The notes: generated by a model not told the origin, from the sequence alone. DNA of 64,000 bases from Anisodus tanguticus (GCA_034509755.1 CM067541.1:6932001-6996000), one strand, 5' to 3'; shown: positions 34,511-47,047, counted from the stretch's first letter. Made by a program: numbers and translations.

Positions 34511-34750
34511 CTCCTACTGTCTCAATTTATATGAAGTTGTTTGACTTGACACGGAGTTCTAAAAGAAAAAAGAAACTTTTGAAACTTATCGTCTAAAATG
34601 AATCATAGAAATTTGTGTGGCTGTAAATAATTTCATTAAGAATAAAATTGATATCTTAAAATTAAATTGTTACTAAATATAAAAATGTGTCATTCTTTTT
34701 TAAATTGACTAAAAAATAAAGAGTGTCACATAAATTGGAAGAGGGATTAG
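34511..34750. mobile_element. Stowaway-like MITE
   Basis: The left end CTCCTACTGTCTCAATTTAT follows TA; the right end GTGTCACATAAATTGGAAGAGGGA precedes a TAGTA. Terminal pairing is imperfect, so this is an older member of the CTCCCTCCGT class. The right limit is uncertain by a few bases. Confidence 0.6.
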
Positions 34751-34763
34751 TATTTTTAAGATT

Positions 34764-34966
34764 ATGTTGAGTGTTGAATTTTTTGTCTTATCCTGCATAA
34801 TTTGTGTTAGTTATAATGCATATGCCGAAGTTAAACATAAATTATGTCGAGTGATCTAAAATTATGTCATTTTCAGATTATGTTGAGTGTTGAAAGTTTT
34901 ACCTTGTCCGATATAAATTGTGTGAATGTTATAATACATATGTCGAAGTTAAACGTAAATTATATT
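34764..34966. repeat. Two direct repeats of about 95 bp
   Basis: Units at about 34764-34858 and 34874-34966 share ATTATGTTGAGTGTTGAA, ATAATGCATATGCCGAAGTT and TTAAACATAAATTAT blocks with scattered changes. A related GGCATAAGTT vocabulary recurs at 57470-57700. Confidence 0.55.
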
Positions 34967-35346
34967 TTATAAAATCTAAATAAACTAATGGTAGAATGTT
35001 AAAAGAAAAGAAAAAGATTCAAAAAGAACATGGAATGTTATTGGTCTCGATTCCTGCTGGTACAGTGAAGGGAATTGGTGATACAAGGGAGAGCAAAATG
35101 AATTGGGACTTTTTGGGCAAATGACGAAACGGCCCCTATTTTTAATGTGCTCTTAAAAATAGTTAGGGCATTTAAGGAAATTATATATATATATATATAT
35201 ATATATTGTATTAACAAAAAAGTATTAGGATAACTAAAAACTTGAAAATTAAAAACATCTTGATAGAAATGTTTTACTTCTTAATGACCAACTTGAATGT
35301 AAATTATTCAAGCAAATAAACTTTGAATACCAAATGGCTAAAATAG

Positions 35347-35508
35347 GTAGGGCAGTCTGGTATACTAAGTTTATGCTACGTGCGGAATTCGAAAAGAGTC
35401 GGAGCATAAGAGTTTATTGTGCGCAGTTTTACTCTATACTTTTGACTATTTTTTCACGATTTAAATACATGACATAAATTTTATCAGTTACGTTAATGCT
35501 CCCCTTCT
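35347..35508 (+). mobile_element. Au-type SINE with imperfect 11-bp target duplication
   Basis: Blocks GGGCAGTCTGGTATACTAAG, CTACGTGCGGAATTC, AAGAGTTTATTGTGCGCAG, CATGACATAAATTTTATCAG and TAATGCTCCCCTTC follow the Au SINE order. AAATGGCTAAA (35332-35342) and AAACGGCTAAA (35509-35519) form a near-perfect duplication. The pol III box B is badly decayed. Confidence 0.78.
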
Positions 35509-36386
35509 AAACGGCTAAATCATGAAAAAAGTTTAAAATGATTTGAGATTATGTTGGAGACTTAGTTGGTTCAAATCTATTAATCTGAAGTAAATAGTTG
35601 ATACAAACAAGTGCTTTTTTATTTGAAAAGACAAGGGAACAAGTGGGAAGTGCGGGGGAAGGGGGTAAGAGACAATGTTGTCTAGGGGTGAAGAACCTTG
35701 GACAGTGTGACAGTCCCTTGTTTTACCAGAAACAATCAACATGCAAATCACCTTGCCCCACTTGATTTCTTAATTCACTGAATCCAGTATCCAGTATCCA
35801 CCCCCCTCCCCTCCACAGACCCCCCACCCCATACTATAATTAGGCAACAAAACCAGTATGGAGTAATATATTCTTCAAAGATGCAGTGTAACAACTATTT
35901 GATCCATCAAATCTCAACCAAATACCAAATTCAAGAATCCCTCAAAACCAAGTAACATCACTGCCATAAGCTAAACAATCCCCAAAAACAAGAAATATCA
36001 GTGTCAAAAATCAACATTTTAAATCAAGTAAAGGCCAAATACCCACAACTCTGCTACATCTCTTTCTTTTAAATCATACCCTTTAGTGAAAACAACATAT
36101 AACACTTATTAGTTTCTCCATTTAACTCATATCTTGCTGATTTGTGATTGAATTTTCAAGAATCTTGCTAAAGATTGGAATTTTGGAGTTGATTTTAAAG
36201 AAATATAGTGGAAGAGTGGAGAATCTTGGACATTCCTTACACCCTTATTGGTTTGCAAGTTGAGCTATACAATTTAACATATAGAAGCTGGTTGAAGAGA
36301 AACTAGATCAACATCAAATTTTGAAGAGATTGGTTCAAGTCCAAGAAGACAAGCATCTAATACAAAATTCAAATTTGTGTTGCAAC

Positions 36387-36530
36387 CGAGACCTCTTGTT
36401 AAGAGTCAGGTCAGAGCTACAATTCTAGACATCTTGTTAAAAATCTGAGCTGAAACCCGAATCCCCTCGTTAAGAATCGGAATTAAACCCGGGACATCTG
36501 GTTATGAATCTGAACTGAACTCGAGATCAG
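36387..36530 (+). repeat. Four degenerate repeats in the leader of the ARGOS-like gene
   Basis: A unit of roughly 35-40 nt, with the core GACCTCTTGTTAAGAGTC, GACATCTTGTTAAAAATC, ATCCCCTCGTTAAGAATC and GACATCTGGTTATGAATC, occurs four times just before the ATG. The last unit creates a four-codon upstream reading frame (ATG at 36504, stop TGA at 36516-36518). If this region is transcribed, it could affect translation; that is inference. Confidence 0.6.
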
Positions 36531-36550
36531 AGACTTCAACTATAATTGAA

Positions 36551-36940
36551 ATGAACATGCACATGGAATCATCTGAGGCAAAGTTGAGATCATCTAAAGG
36601 CTTTATTAATATGGAACATCATCAATATTTCAGCAACATTATGGATTTGAAAACAATGAACTCTGCTGCTGTCCCAATGGAAGGCAAAAAGATAGACTAT
36701 AACAGATTATTTTCACAAGGGCATAGCAAAAAGATGTTGTCAATGAGTTATTTCAGCTTAGAGTCATTGATTTTGCTACTTTGTCTCACAGCATCTTTGT
36801 TACTTCTGCCATTGATCCTTCCACCATTGCCGCCACCACCTTTCATGTTGTTGCTTGTCCCAGTTTTCATTCTTCTTGTTCTCATGATCTTAGCTTTTAT
36901 GCCTTCTAATGTTAGAAATGTGAGTTATTCATATTTGTAA
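36551..36940 (+). CDS. ARGOS / organ-size-related (OSR) protein (129 aa)
   Basis: Plant OSR proteins are small endoplasmic-reticulum or membrane proteins that promote organ growth through cell division or expansion and dampen ethylene response. The frame is a single exon, as usual for the family. The OSR block is complete: YFSLESLILLLCLTASLLLL, then PLILPPLPPPPFMLLLVPVF, then ILLVLMILAFMPSNVRNVSY at about residues 67-127. Two membrane spans flank the PPLPPPP turn. The first 65 residues are hydrophilic and poorly conserved. The ATG at 36551 is the first of three close in-frame ATGs. A long leader with four short repeats precedes it. Which subfamily (ARGOS, ARL, OSR1) it belongs to cannot be told from here. 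Confidence 0.93.
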   Translation: MNMHMESSEAKLRSSKGFINMEHHQYFSNIMDLKTMNSAAVPMEGKKIDYNRLFSQGHSKKMLSMSYFSLESLILLLCLTASLLLLPLILPPLPPPPFMLLLVPVFILLVLMILAFMPSNVRNVSYSYL

Positions 36941-37948
36941 TGGTGCTTAGAAGGAATCATCAAATAGCTTTCTTGTTTTTACACGGTGATAGTAATACAT
37001 TTTTTCATCTCTCATTCATCTACTTTTCTTTTTATAATCGTAATCGTGGTGGTCGTATCCGTTGCTTTTTATGTATCAGTTTAATTCTGTTTACCAAGGC
37101 TTGAAAACTAAAAGAAATAGCATTATATTTATGACTTCTTATCATTTTCAATACATTTCATTGAAAATTAGACCATACCCTTACATGTTTTATTAAGATT
37201 TCTAAATCCGCCTCATTGACAATTTAAGTGAGAAGTTTATTTATATTCTAGTTTGTAGTTACTCAAGATCGTTAGGTTTGTGCCAATGTAGAAGAAAGAT
37301 GTATTGGAAAATCATCAAGTTCTTTGGATTAGAGTATTCCTCCAATATTCTACATTTCTACCTTTATTTTAAAGTAGAGCATCAAGAACCAAATCCTTAA
37401 GGCCATATTCAAGATGGTGAAATATTCTTGTTTCGAGAGTTTGTTTATGATTTCTCTCTTATCAAATTCTCTTCACCTTGTGCACTTGTATATGTATCAA
37501 CAAGGGCGAATCTAATGAAACAGCTACGGGTTCATTCGATTAAGGAGCTTTGGCTTAGATATTATATATGTATTTAAGATCCACAAAATAAGTACGAATT
37601 CAAACTCAGTAAATTAGACAAAATGTGGTAGAATACTTAATCGAACCCATAAAATTCAAATTTTGGTTCCATTCACCATATGGATGAACAAGGAACTTTA
37701 TTTTGGAAAAATAAAAAAAGTGAAATTCTAAGAAGTAATGCTAAGGCTAAAAGTAAATTCCATGTCTTCCTTCAATGATGCGTGATGCATAGCCTGTGCC
37801 AGAAAATGCCTCAATGAGTACGTAACAAAATGACAGGGACTCAATTGAAATAACAAAGAGAAGGCAGAGCCAATGTGCACTAATTAGAACTTGTATCCAA
37901 AACTCGGTAGGATCAAAGTGTAAGACCGGCAAACTTATATTTAACTAA
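36941..37948. other. Tail region of the ARGOS-like gene, no gene seen
   Basis: 3' untranslated and intergenic DNA. I see no supported exon or complete transposon. Confidence 0.5.
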
Positions 37949-38511
37949 GGGCAAAGGTGCAAATATTTCCGTCAACTTTGCGACTTAGAGCACATATACC
38001 CTCGTCAAAAAAGTCATGGATATATATCATTGTCGTTACAAAATGATGCAAATATACCCTTTTCTCTGACGGAATTTTTCTAAAAAATCATCTTATTTTT
38101 TAATTAAAAAGTGTTTCATCACTTTAAAAAAAAAGTCTACCTATTTTTTTAGTAGATATATTTTTCAAAAGCCACATGATAATTTTTTTTCTGGTGGATA
38201 GAGTCTGATTTGTTTAAAAATATCTCTATGGCTTTAAAAAAATAAGTCTACCCATTTTTTAAACAAATCAGACCCGAACAATAAGGAAAAAAATTATCAT
38301 ATGACTTTAAAAAAATAGGTAGACTTTTTTTTTGAAGTCCCGTGATATTTTTTTTAATTCAAAAATATGTTAAATGATTTAAAAAAAATTGTCAGCGAAA
38401 ATGATATATTTGCACCAATTTGTAATGGCAGGGGTATATATACACCACTTTTTTAATGAGGGACATATCTGCTCTAAATTGCAAAGTTGAGGGTATATTT
38501 GCACCTTTGAC
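37949..38511. mobile_element. Mutator-type foldback MITE, 9-bp target duplication
   Basis: The element folds back over most of its 563 bp. Ends: GGGCAAAGGTGCAAATAT and the reverse complement GTCAAAGGTGCAAATATACC, with further pairs TCAACTTTGCGACTTAGAGC / TCAACTTTGCAATTTAGAGC, GTCTACCTATTTTTT / AAAAAATAGGTAGAC and TCTGATTTGTTTAA / TTAAACAAATCAGA. A perfect 9-bp repeat TTTAACTAA flanks it (37940-37948, 38512-38520), the length expected for Mutator. It has no coding capacity. Confidence 0.9.
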
Positions 38512-39339
38512 TTTAACTAATTCCCAACAGCTATGAACCACCTAACAAGCCTGTGGTACAACTTCACAGAGCTTAACGGTTAATCAAATTTTTTTTTTCC
38601 AAATTTGCTCAGGCTGTAGCTGTAACATTCCCCTCTCCTTGAAATCAGGAACTTGAAATCTTCCTGAATAAGGAACCCGAGCTCAATCAGTGTAATCTTC
38701 CATGTAGCATGATCTGGTCTGGGACGATAAATACTTATTCGTATCGAATGTTTACACCAAATCATGCAATTTAACCATATTAGTTAAAAATTAAAGTGAA
38801 AAAACCTATTAGTTATCCATGGTTAAGTGTCAAATAAGTGTATACAATACACTTATCTTAAATTCATCGGTTTGACGTAAACACCCAGACCAGATAAGTT
38901 TTTACTTTTTGGACTATTTAACCAAAATCTAGGGCACAGCCTAGTTGTCTTTCCTGATCATGCCCCTATCCAGAATAGATTGAGGCTCAGAACGTTAAGG
39001 ATGGGATACATCAATGATTTTGCAGTGTGATTTGAGAATTTAAATGTTATGTAATTTGCGTGGGAGTAAAAAAGAATAATCTCATTTATATAGGTGCATA
39101 ATTCTCATAGTACATGATTACAAACAGATTTATCACTATTGTTAATTCCCTCTAATGAAAGGGAAACACAAAGAATCTCACCTGTTTGGACTTTGGCACC
39201 CAAGTGGCAATCCTTCTGTTCCAGAACATTAGCCCAATAGGCTTTTCCACAGCTGCAGGTAAAAAAATACATAGTTGAAAATTCATAAGCTACTAAAAGC
39301 CAAAATTGCATGAATGGATCTTGCATTTCCCAGTAAAGT

Positions 39340-42300
39340 TTAACTCAATGACGATGCAACTTCAATGGCACTGCCTAACGGCCATGCTGCTTCAACAAGG
39401 GAATTCTTGTATTCAACTTTTTTCACCAATGTCATTTCGTGCTGAGGATCAAGTCCTGCTCAGTAAAGAATAGAAGCGAATCACTCAAAACGTACTGATA
39501 TGATAGTTATGTTTACTTAACTGAAAAATGATCCTAGTTTTACTCACCGAATCCATCTACAAGTAGAGTGTACTGATAGACAAGATCCATGCACAAGTAT
39601 GGCAAGTTATCAGGCTCTACATGAGGAAATTCAGATTTGCCACTCTCAAGTGTAGTTTCACAAGCACGCTTAGCTGCACTTTCGTAGTCAGCTGGCCGAA
39701 CTTTTGCAACAGCTAAACTTGGATTAATAATACCAGCCTATGCCCACAACATATAACATTTGTGTCAGAGACATACAGGAAAGAGAAGTTGTCCACTTTA
39801 ACAACAAATTAGAATTTTTTTCTATTTTTATAAGCATCTTAACTCAAGTGATTCATACCTCAGCAGCTCTGTCAAAGAAAAATGAAGCAACAAACATATT
39901 CTTCTGGCCATCTCCTCCTCCACCATTCCACACGCCTCCAAAGGTGCATTTCATGTGGGTACATGCTGGTTCATTAACTTTCAGAGCCTTTAGAGCTACC
40001 TCCCTACAACCACTCATGCTTGAACCTTGAGACATGGCTGATGCTGGGTAAACTGCTCCTCCGTACTTGTATGTCCCTACAAGAAAGCATTATTCATCTT
40101 CAATGATATACTTTTCAAATTACAGTATAACAGGCTAAATGTAAATTAAGGATCCAGTGCTCCTATGTTCTGCACCTTATCTGTGACTAAGATAAGATAT
40201 GAAAATTCAGGTAACGGGAGGAGGGAGTTATTTCTCTTGTTAACCTCCTTTTTTACTTCTTACAGAGAGAAATGATGCTTCTAGAAAGGACTGCATCAAA
40301 AGAAGCAAGTATGGAATGATCATTGCACCAGGAGAGAAACAGTAAATACCATGATGGCCTCCCAAGATGCAAGGATTTCCAGTTTCATCAGTCACCTTCA
40401 AGATCTCAGCTCGAGCGGCTAGTAACCCGTAATGCAAATAGCTGTAAACAACATACATGGATCACATTAAGCTTGTACAGTAGAAAGATGACAAAGCACA
40501 ACATAAGCTAACTCCAAATAACAAGAGATATATGTTCTTGCCAAATGGATGGATCAGAGGTTCAACCTGATCAAAAAGTGGGATCAAAGATTCAAGGAAT
40601 AATTTGGAGAGCACAGAATGGGTATGCTGACATTCTCTAATATCATCACATAACTCTGTATAGAGGATGAGACGGACCTGTGAACGTAAAGGTAGTATTT
40701 TGTCCCCTTTAAATACATTTCCTGAACGTATGTATCCTCTCCATCTGATACCTTTGGAGCTTTTTGGGCATCTGACTCTGAGATGGCATACGCCATTTGC
40801 ACAGATCCACCTCCAAGATCAACCACTCCAACTGTATCAGAGTATTTCTTTCCCAGTTTGCCTAATAAATAATTGATGGTTACCTGCATTAATACCGGGA
40901 AGCAAAAAAATCAGCTAGCTATACAATTGCTTGACCCATATATCAGAATGAAACACGAGGTGAAACAAATTGTATAATTCATACAGTTGGGTTAAAGATC
41001 AAGAAAGAGTAATAAAAGTATACCATTTTTAATCAATTATGCAAATAATCCTAAATAGTAAAATACTTTTAGTTAAAAAAGTAACCTCCACAACCTTTTC
41101 TAATATATTCTCCAAATTGCATCCATAGACAGCTTGATTTTCAGATCTCAAAAAGTTTTTTTTTGTGTGAAATGGTTCAGAAAGTATTGTTTTTCTAAAA
41201 TAAAACACTCCAAATGTGTAATGCCTCTCTAGTGTTTCAAAAGATAAAAGTGAAGGGAAGATTCATTGATTTGCTTTTTTGTCATGCAGGATTACTACAA
41301 CACAACTACGCCTTAGTCCCAAGCAAGTAAGGTCAGCTATACAAATCCTCACAAATCCTCTCTGATCGTGTCGCTTTTTTCAAGCTCATCCCAGACCAAA
41401 GTTAAACAAAATAAAAATAAATATAGAAGTTCTTTATATCTTCCACTAACATATAAATCACTGATAGGACCAAAAGACTCCTAGAAAACATAGGAATTAA
41501 AGTAAACATACTAACATGACTAAAATATATTCCCAACTAATTGGTATCACCTATATAGATTTTTTTCTTCCATTGTGCCCTATTTATTGCTAAGATTGCA
41601 TGGATCCAAGAGATTGTAGGTCTTTCGAGATGATTTCCTTTCATTTGATTTTAGGTCTACCTCGTCCCACTTTAACATCCTCATTCTCTGCGGTTTCACA
41701 CTTACAGATTGGTGCTTCTCATGCAGCATTTACTAGTGTCACCAAAATGACCTACGGCAATGTTCAATTGCATAGGACTGAATTCGGAAATTCATTCTGT
41801 TTGTTTATTCTATCTTTTAATTCAAACAGCATAGGATAGAAAATAGGATAAACTTAAAATCATTCTACCTTCCATTTAGGATGGGAAATAACATTCCAAT
41901 TATCAGTTTTATATAGAACTCTCCTTATTTTCTCACTCAAATAGGACAAAAAATCCCACCTTTAAGATTGGACGAATTACTCCACATGTAATCTATCCTA
42001 TTTGCAGTATTAAGCCAAAAGGCTTCTATAACACCTGAACTTGAGCAAGAGGGTAGCTTGATTAGCTAAGTTTTTCACGGGCTAGATCACTAGAGGTCAA
42101 GGAAATGTGAACCACTTGATAGTTCATTGTCAGGTAGCGTACATACTGTGTGGAGCACTGTTTGGATTATGTTTGGTATTGAGTGGATTATCAGCTTCTG
42201 CCAAGATTTTGTCCTAATATCAGTTGTAGGAAATGGCCCTATGGTACTTGAATGGAAGAATTTTTGAAAGGGTTGAAAATTTTATTGTACATATTAGAGG

Positions 42301-44818
42301 GTTAATTATGTTTCTTGTACATGTTTGGAGCACCATTACTGGATTTTTTTTATAGAGAATCACATTTTTGTCCAGATCCTCTTCTCCTGTATATAGCTTG
42401 TAAACCAGGTCGAAGAAAGATGTCAAGAAGCTTGTAGGAGACCATAATACTTCTACCAGAAATCAAAGGTTGGAAAATGAATATCACATTTAGAAAGCGT
42501 TGGATGGAGAACGAAACTCTTTAGTTGTATTATGTCGATAAATTACATTACTCATCAAATAAATAAGTGCAACTCCTTCTCTGGTCCAACAGTTCCACCT
42601 TGACATGATATTCAATAACTTCTTTTTGATAGGTTGCCATTCATTAAATTCTTAAAGGGAACTTGAAGATGTTCATTAGTAATATTGGATTATATATGTA
42701 AAGAACGTAGCTCTTCCTTTTGCTTAAAAAAAGAGACAAAAGAAAATCAACTTTTGTCATCCTTTTTCTTGAACTTGAGCTAAAATACACTCGTTATCAT
42801 GCTGACAATGCTAAATTTTAGCAAAAAGATTTGTTGACTCTAGGTGTTCAATCAAGGCGGATGCGTGGACACGCGCACGCTGGTTGAGCGGACTAAATAA
42901 GACACTTAGTACATGAACGGCTATAAACTCAAGCGTATATTGACCAAAGACATTTAACAATTCTGAATCTTCACCCACTACTCTCTTTTTGATGAATTCG
43001 CGCGCACTACAATCTTTCACATCAATTAAAGTTTCTATTACGTAATAGGCTTCTCGCCATAGATTTGTTTCGCTGAAGGCCATACCTTGACTTAACTAAC
43101 CAACATCACATCAGAGCACATCAGAGGGAACTATGCTCACTCACTAACTAGCAGAAAATAAGATCAGAGATCAGAAACATTCTCCCTCAATTTTTGCTTT
43201 TTTTCCTAATCTATAAAGAGCTCAAATTTATCAAAGGAAGCAACTCTTCTGTTGATTAATAGTTAAATTTATAGAGAAGCTCATAGCAGCTTGAAGTTCG
43301 TTCACATACCCACTGGTAAGCACCCTCCTGATTTCCATCAAGAACCACTACCGCATCCGCTTTTGCTTTGAAGCTGCTTTTGCTCTTCAGAAAATCCCTC
43401 ACCTTCAAAACACATTTACATATGTTCTAAGTACTGACACGCTTAAGTAGAAAAAGCCACTTAAAATTCTAAAATAAGACATGCCCAAACAGATGAAGGT
43501 CTAGGATATTTATCAATCTTACCGCTTGAAGAATCCTCTCAGATGCATCACCTTCCAACTGCCTCAAACCTGCAGTTGCCTAGATAGACTGCCTATCAAT
43601 ATTGAGTGTGCGGACAGGCTAAAAAGTTTGAACTTCAATTATACGAAATTACTTAAATAACAATGTTCACTAACCCCAACTCTCACTGGCGTATTACTGC
43701 GTAAATTGCGTGGGACGACATTCTCAGCATGCTTCAGAAGTGATAGAAGAGACTCTGCAGCAGCCTCAGGATCACTAGCATATGCACTCAAACCTGGTTT
43801 TCTCTGTGGTACAAAAGTCAATTATAGATGAACATCTGCTGTGAACAGAAAGCTTTTCCACAAAACCTAGGAATTCACATGTAGCAAACTAGAAAGAGGG
43901 GGAACGCATAGGCTGTTTGCATAGAACTACGGACTTCACTGGAGATACATTTCAATCCAAAACATAATCACCCGAGGCAGATACTAGATTTGAGCAAGTG
44001 GATTTGATTCCACATATATATAATATCTGTCTCAGACAGTCAAACGCAATGGATTCAACTCTTTATTTATACAAACTTACTTTATTCCTTATCAAAAATA
44101 TACTTTATTTTTTTCTCAACTTACATGTAACATATGGGCCAGGCACAATAGGTTTGGTCGAACTCGCTGCGTCCAAACTGGATTCTATTGGGATCAACAA
44201 TATGAATCATCTATAAGCTAGTCAAATAGCAAGCTATAGCTCAAAGTTCCTCGCTTGCTTGATAAACTTTGACTATACTAACGGGGCATATATACACACT
44301 ATAATTTTCTCATTTTCTGGTCAACTGACCATTCCGCCACCGTAGCTCCACCCCTGTCACCACTCTATAAGCCAGACGCAGTACGTTCACAGAACTCACA
44401 CTCACTGTTTCCAAACTAGATCCTACTAGAATAAACAATATGAATCCACAGTAATGTTCAGGGAAATGATTAGATTTAAGGCGAAATAGAAAATTACCTG
44501 CACGAAAAGTTCGAGTTCATTGCCAATAGGCACGAGATCCAAGTTCTCATCGAAACAGAATACATGAACTCTACTACCAGAACTTCCAGCATCAAATATA
44601 ACCGCATATTTCATAGATCCAATATTCGGAGAGAATTTCCGGTTCAGCGATTCCATCGGATCAGACAGCGACCGCGTCGTCGGCATTACATAAAGCACGA
44701 GAGAAATGAGAAACAACGGAACACAAATCACAAGGATCACACCTTTATGCCTCTGGATCTTATCAGTGAATGATTCACCTCCGTATTGTTGTTGTCTTCG
44801 TTTCAGTGTTTTCTCCAT
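39340..44818 (-). CDS. Apyrase, GDA1/CD39 family, membrane-anchored (473 aa)
   Basis: Exons on the minus strand: 44818-44498, 43803-43675, 43579-43523, 43402-43310, 40883-40678, 40441-40350, 40076-39859, 39737-39548, 39455-39340; all GT-AG, joined frame open (1422 nt). It hydrolyses nucleoside tri- and diphosphates in the Golgi or outside the cell. One N-terminal membrane span (residues about 26-45, VILVICVPLFLISLVLYVM) follows a basic tail. Apyrase conserved regions: ACR1 AVIFDAGSSGSRVHVF (72-87), ACR2 ATAGLRQLEGD (from 151), ACR3 VVLDGNQEGAYQW (to 200), ACR4 VVDLGGGSVQMAYAIS (from 220), ACR5 VWNGGGGDGQKN. Length is close to Arabidopsis APY1/APY2. The start is the ATG at 44818; the frame stays open 52 codons further upstream but has no ATG there, only a TTG. 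The 2.4-kb intron 40884-43309 holds a decayed LINE. Confidence 0.95.
41291..41790 (-). mobile_element. Decayed LINE 3' end in the large apyrase intron
   Basis: The block ACTACGCCTTAGTCCCAAGCAAGTAAGGTCAGC, with a TTGTGTTG-like tail on the minus strand at 41291, is the degenerate 3' end of a widespread plant RTE-type LINE. Sequence to about 41790 shows AGGTCTACCTCGTCCCAC, expected from its C-terminal coding part. The 5' limit is approximate. Confidence 0.5.
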
Positions 44819-46335
44819 TTGAAGTGGATCGAGCTGTGCCTCTAAAAGTTCGGCTGCCGACGGTGATCGGTATCGGATCTTGCCGTTTCCCGGCGCCGGA
44901 GTTTCCTGGGCCTCCAGCTCGGAATTCTTCACCACTACTTTTTTGTTGTAGTGCTGTAGAAGAATTCTTCGCAATGCTGCGCCGATCCGAGACTACAGGG
45001 ATAAGCAAATGAAAACTTCGCCGGGGAAGGAGAGAGGCTATTTCTACTATGTCTGACCAAACTCTACAGACCATATAACTGCTAAACCGGCCGGTCTAGT
45101 TGGTACCAAAAAAATATTTTACTCTAAAAGGTACTTTTGTGAAAAATATTTTTGTAATTTGATTAGAGAGTGAAAGAAAAGTAGTTACATTTGTCTCGTG
45201 ACACTTTTTTTTTATTTAGTGAGCTTAAAAGAGCATTATTTTTTATATTTTATAAGAATTTAATTTTAAACTTTTTCATTTTTTACCTTAATGAAATGAT
45301 TTATAACTATATATTTTTTTATAACTTATTAAAGATCATAAATTTTAAAAATCTTTTATTTATTTCTTAAACTACGCAATTTATCAAGTATCTTCGGATA
45401 AGTGTATCTTTTTGATAATCAAGTATCTAAAGAACTATTTTTTCCACGAGAAACGAAAAATAGCTGTAAAAGAAACAAGGGAAAATATACTTCAATAGAG
45501 AGATTGCTACTTATTTCTTCACAAACTTGTCAAGTTGGTTCTACATGATGAAAACTGAAAAATTATACAAGCTTATTTGCTTATGTGAAACGTATTCATT
45601 TTTTAAGTCAGTCGTATCTGAAATTCATTACTCATAGTGATTCGAATTATCTACATAGGATCCATCAAAAGAGAAATGTTCTCATTAGAAATTTCTTCAT
45701 CTTATCCTATAAAAAAATTAAAATTAACTACGATCGTTAAATTGCTCGTAACTAACCGATTCTTTTTTGCTAAATTTTAGAGACTAATTTTATTTTTTAG
45801 TTATGAAATTTATTCGTTGTTATTTCCATTTTTTAAATAGTATTTCAAGCTCGGACTTACATTTTTCTATTAAGTGGATGAATCCTATTTATTTTGGTAC
45901 GTTCTTGATTATCATGTGAAAAGTATTCCAGTAACGTGAATTATGTCTATTACGTAGTACTTTCTTAATTATGCGGGAAAGAGATTTTAAGATAAACATC
46001 CTTTCTACCGAAGGAAAGGAAAAGCCAAAGTTAATGCATGAAAATTAGTTGAACCTTACTTTTAGTAGTTAATTTGTTAACATGTGAAAATAATCTCGAG
46101 ATTGGAGTAGTTGAAATGGAAAATCCTTGCATAAACCACTTATTTTACTTTCACGGACGGTGGGAGTGGTGGTGTCACACGGTGGAAATAGTTGGTAATA
46201 GTAATTGACGATAGCAATGGCCGTCATGTGATGGAGGTTGATGGTAGAGATAATTTGTAGCAATATATAGTTGATGATGGAGGTGATTGACCATAGTAAT
46301 TTTGTTTGATAGTGAATGAGGTAGTTGGTGGTGGG
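44819..46335. other. Apyrase leader/promoter and AT-rich intergenic DNA
   Basis: The first 200 bp or so is GC-richer and likely the transcribed leader of the apyrase gene. The remainder is AT-rich with no supported feature. Confidence 0.45.
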
Positions 46336-47047
46336 TAGGGCTGGCAATTTCACCCTAACCCGATGAATATCTGATCCACCCGACCCGATTATATGGACGA
46401 AAAATCGATAAAACATGGATTTTAATCGGGTGACGCATCGGGTCGGATTCGGGTGGACATACATCCAACCCACCACCCGATCCACCATCCGATCCATCCA
46501 TCCACCTGTTTATAAATGAGTTATTTTTTGTGTAGTTCATTGATAACATACCCATGACTCATATCGTTACTAATACTTGGTTTTATTTCCAATAATTGTC
46601 TTTATTTTTCTAAAGTGAATGGAAATTCTTTTTCAATTTCAACATGACAATAACGATGATTTCTAGTATCAAAAATATTATTTTTGTACTACGTTATACA
46701 TAATTGACATTTTCTATGTTGAACATCACTCTATATATGACTATATCTGTTAGCAATATAATAGGTTGATGAATATTACAATAGTATCAAGATCAAATTA
46801 TAATGGTAAAGCAAGATAGTATGAAAAACAAGATAGTATGAAAACTGAAAAATAAATTAAAAGTATCAAATTGATTGTGCTATAATTTTCATCCGCGAAA
46901 CACCCGATCCACCCGTGGATGATGGGTGGATCGGATGTGGATGAAGAAAAAATAGAGTGATGGATGGATCGGGTGGTGGATGGATGGTTGGCGGGTGGAG
47001 GCGGATTGAGCTCCACCCGATCCACCTCCGATCCATTGTCAGCCCTA
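46336..47047. mobile_element. hAT-type non-autonomous element
   Basis: Terminal inverted repeats TAGGGCTGGCAAT and ATTGTCAGCCCTA bound 712 bp. Just inside each end are many copies of CCGATCCACCC-like motifs, in inverted orientation at the two ends, a subterminal-repeat pattern typical of hAT elements. The flanks GTGGTGGG and GTGTGGGA are a plausible but decayed 8-bp duplication. Internal frames do not resemble transposase. Confidence 0.8.

Noticed and set aside
46069..46497. 142-codon minus-strand frame
   Set aside because: It crosses the left boundary of the hAT element at 46336 and has no recognisable domain.
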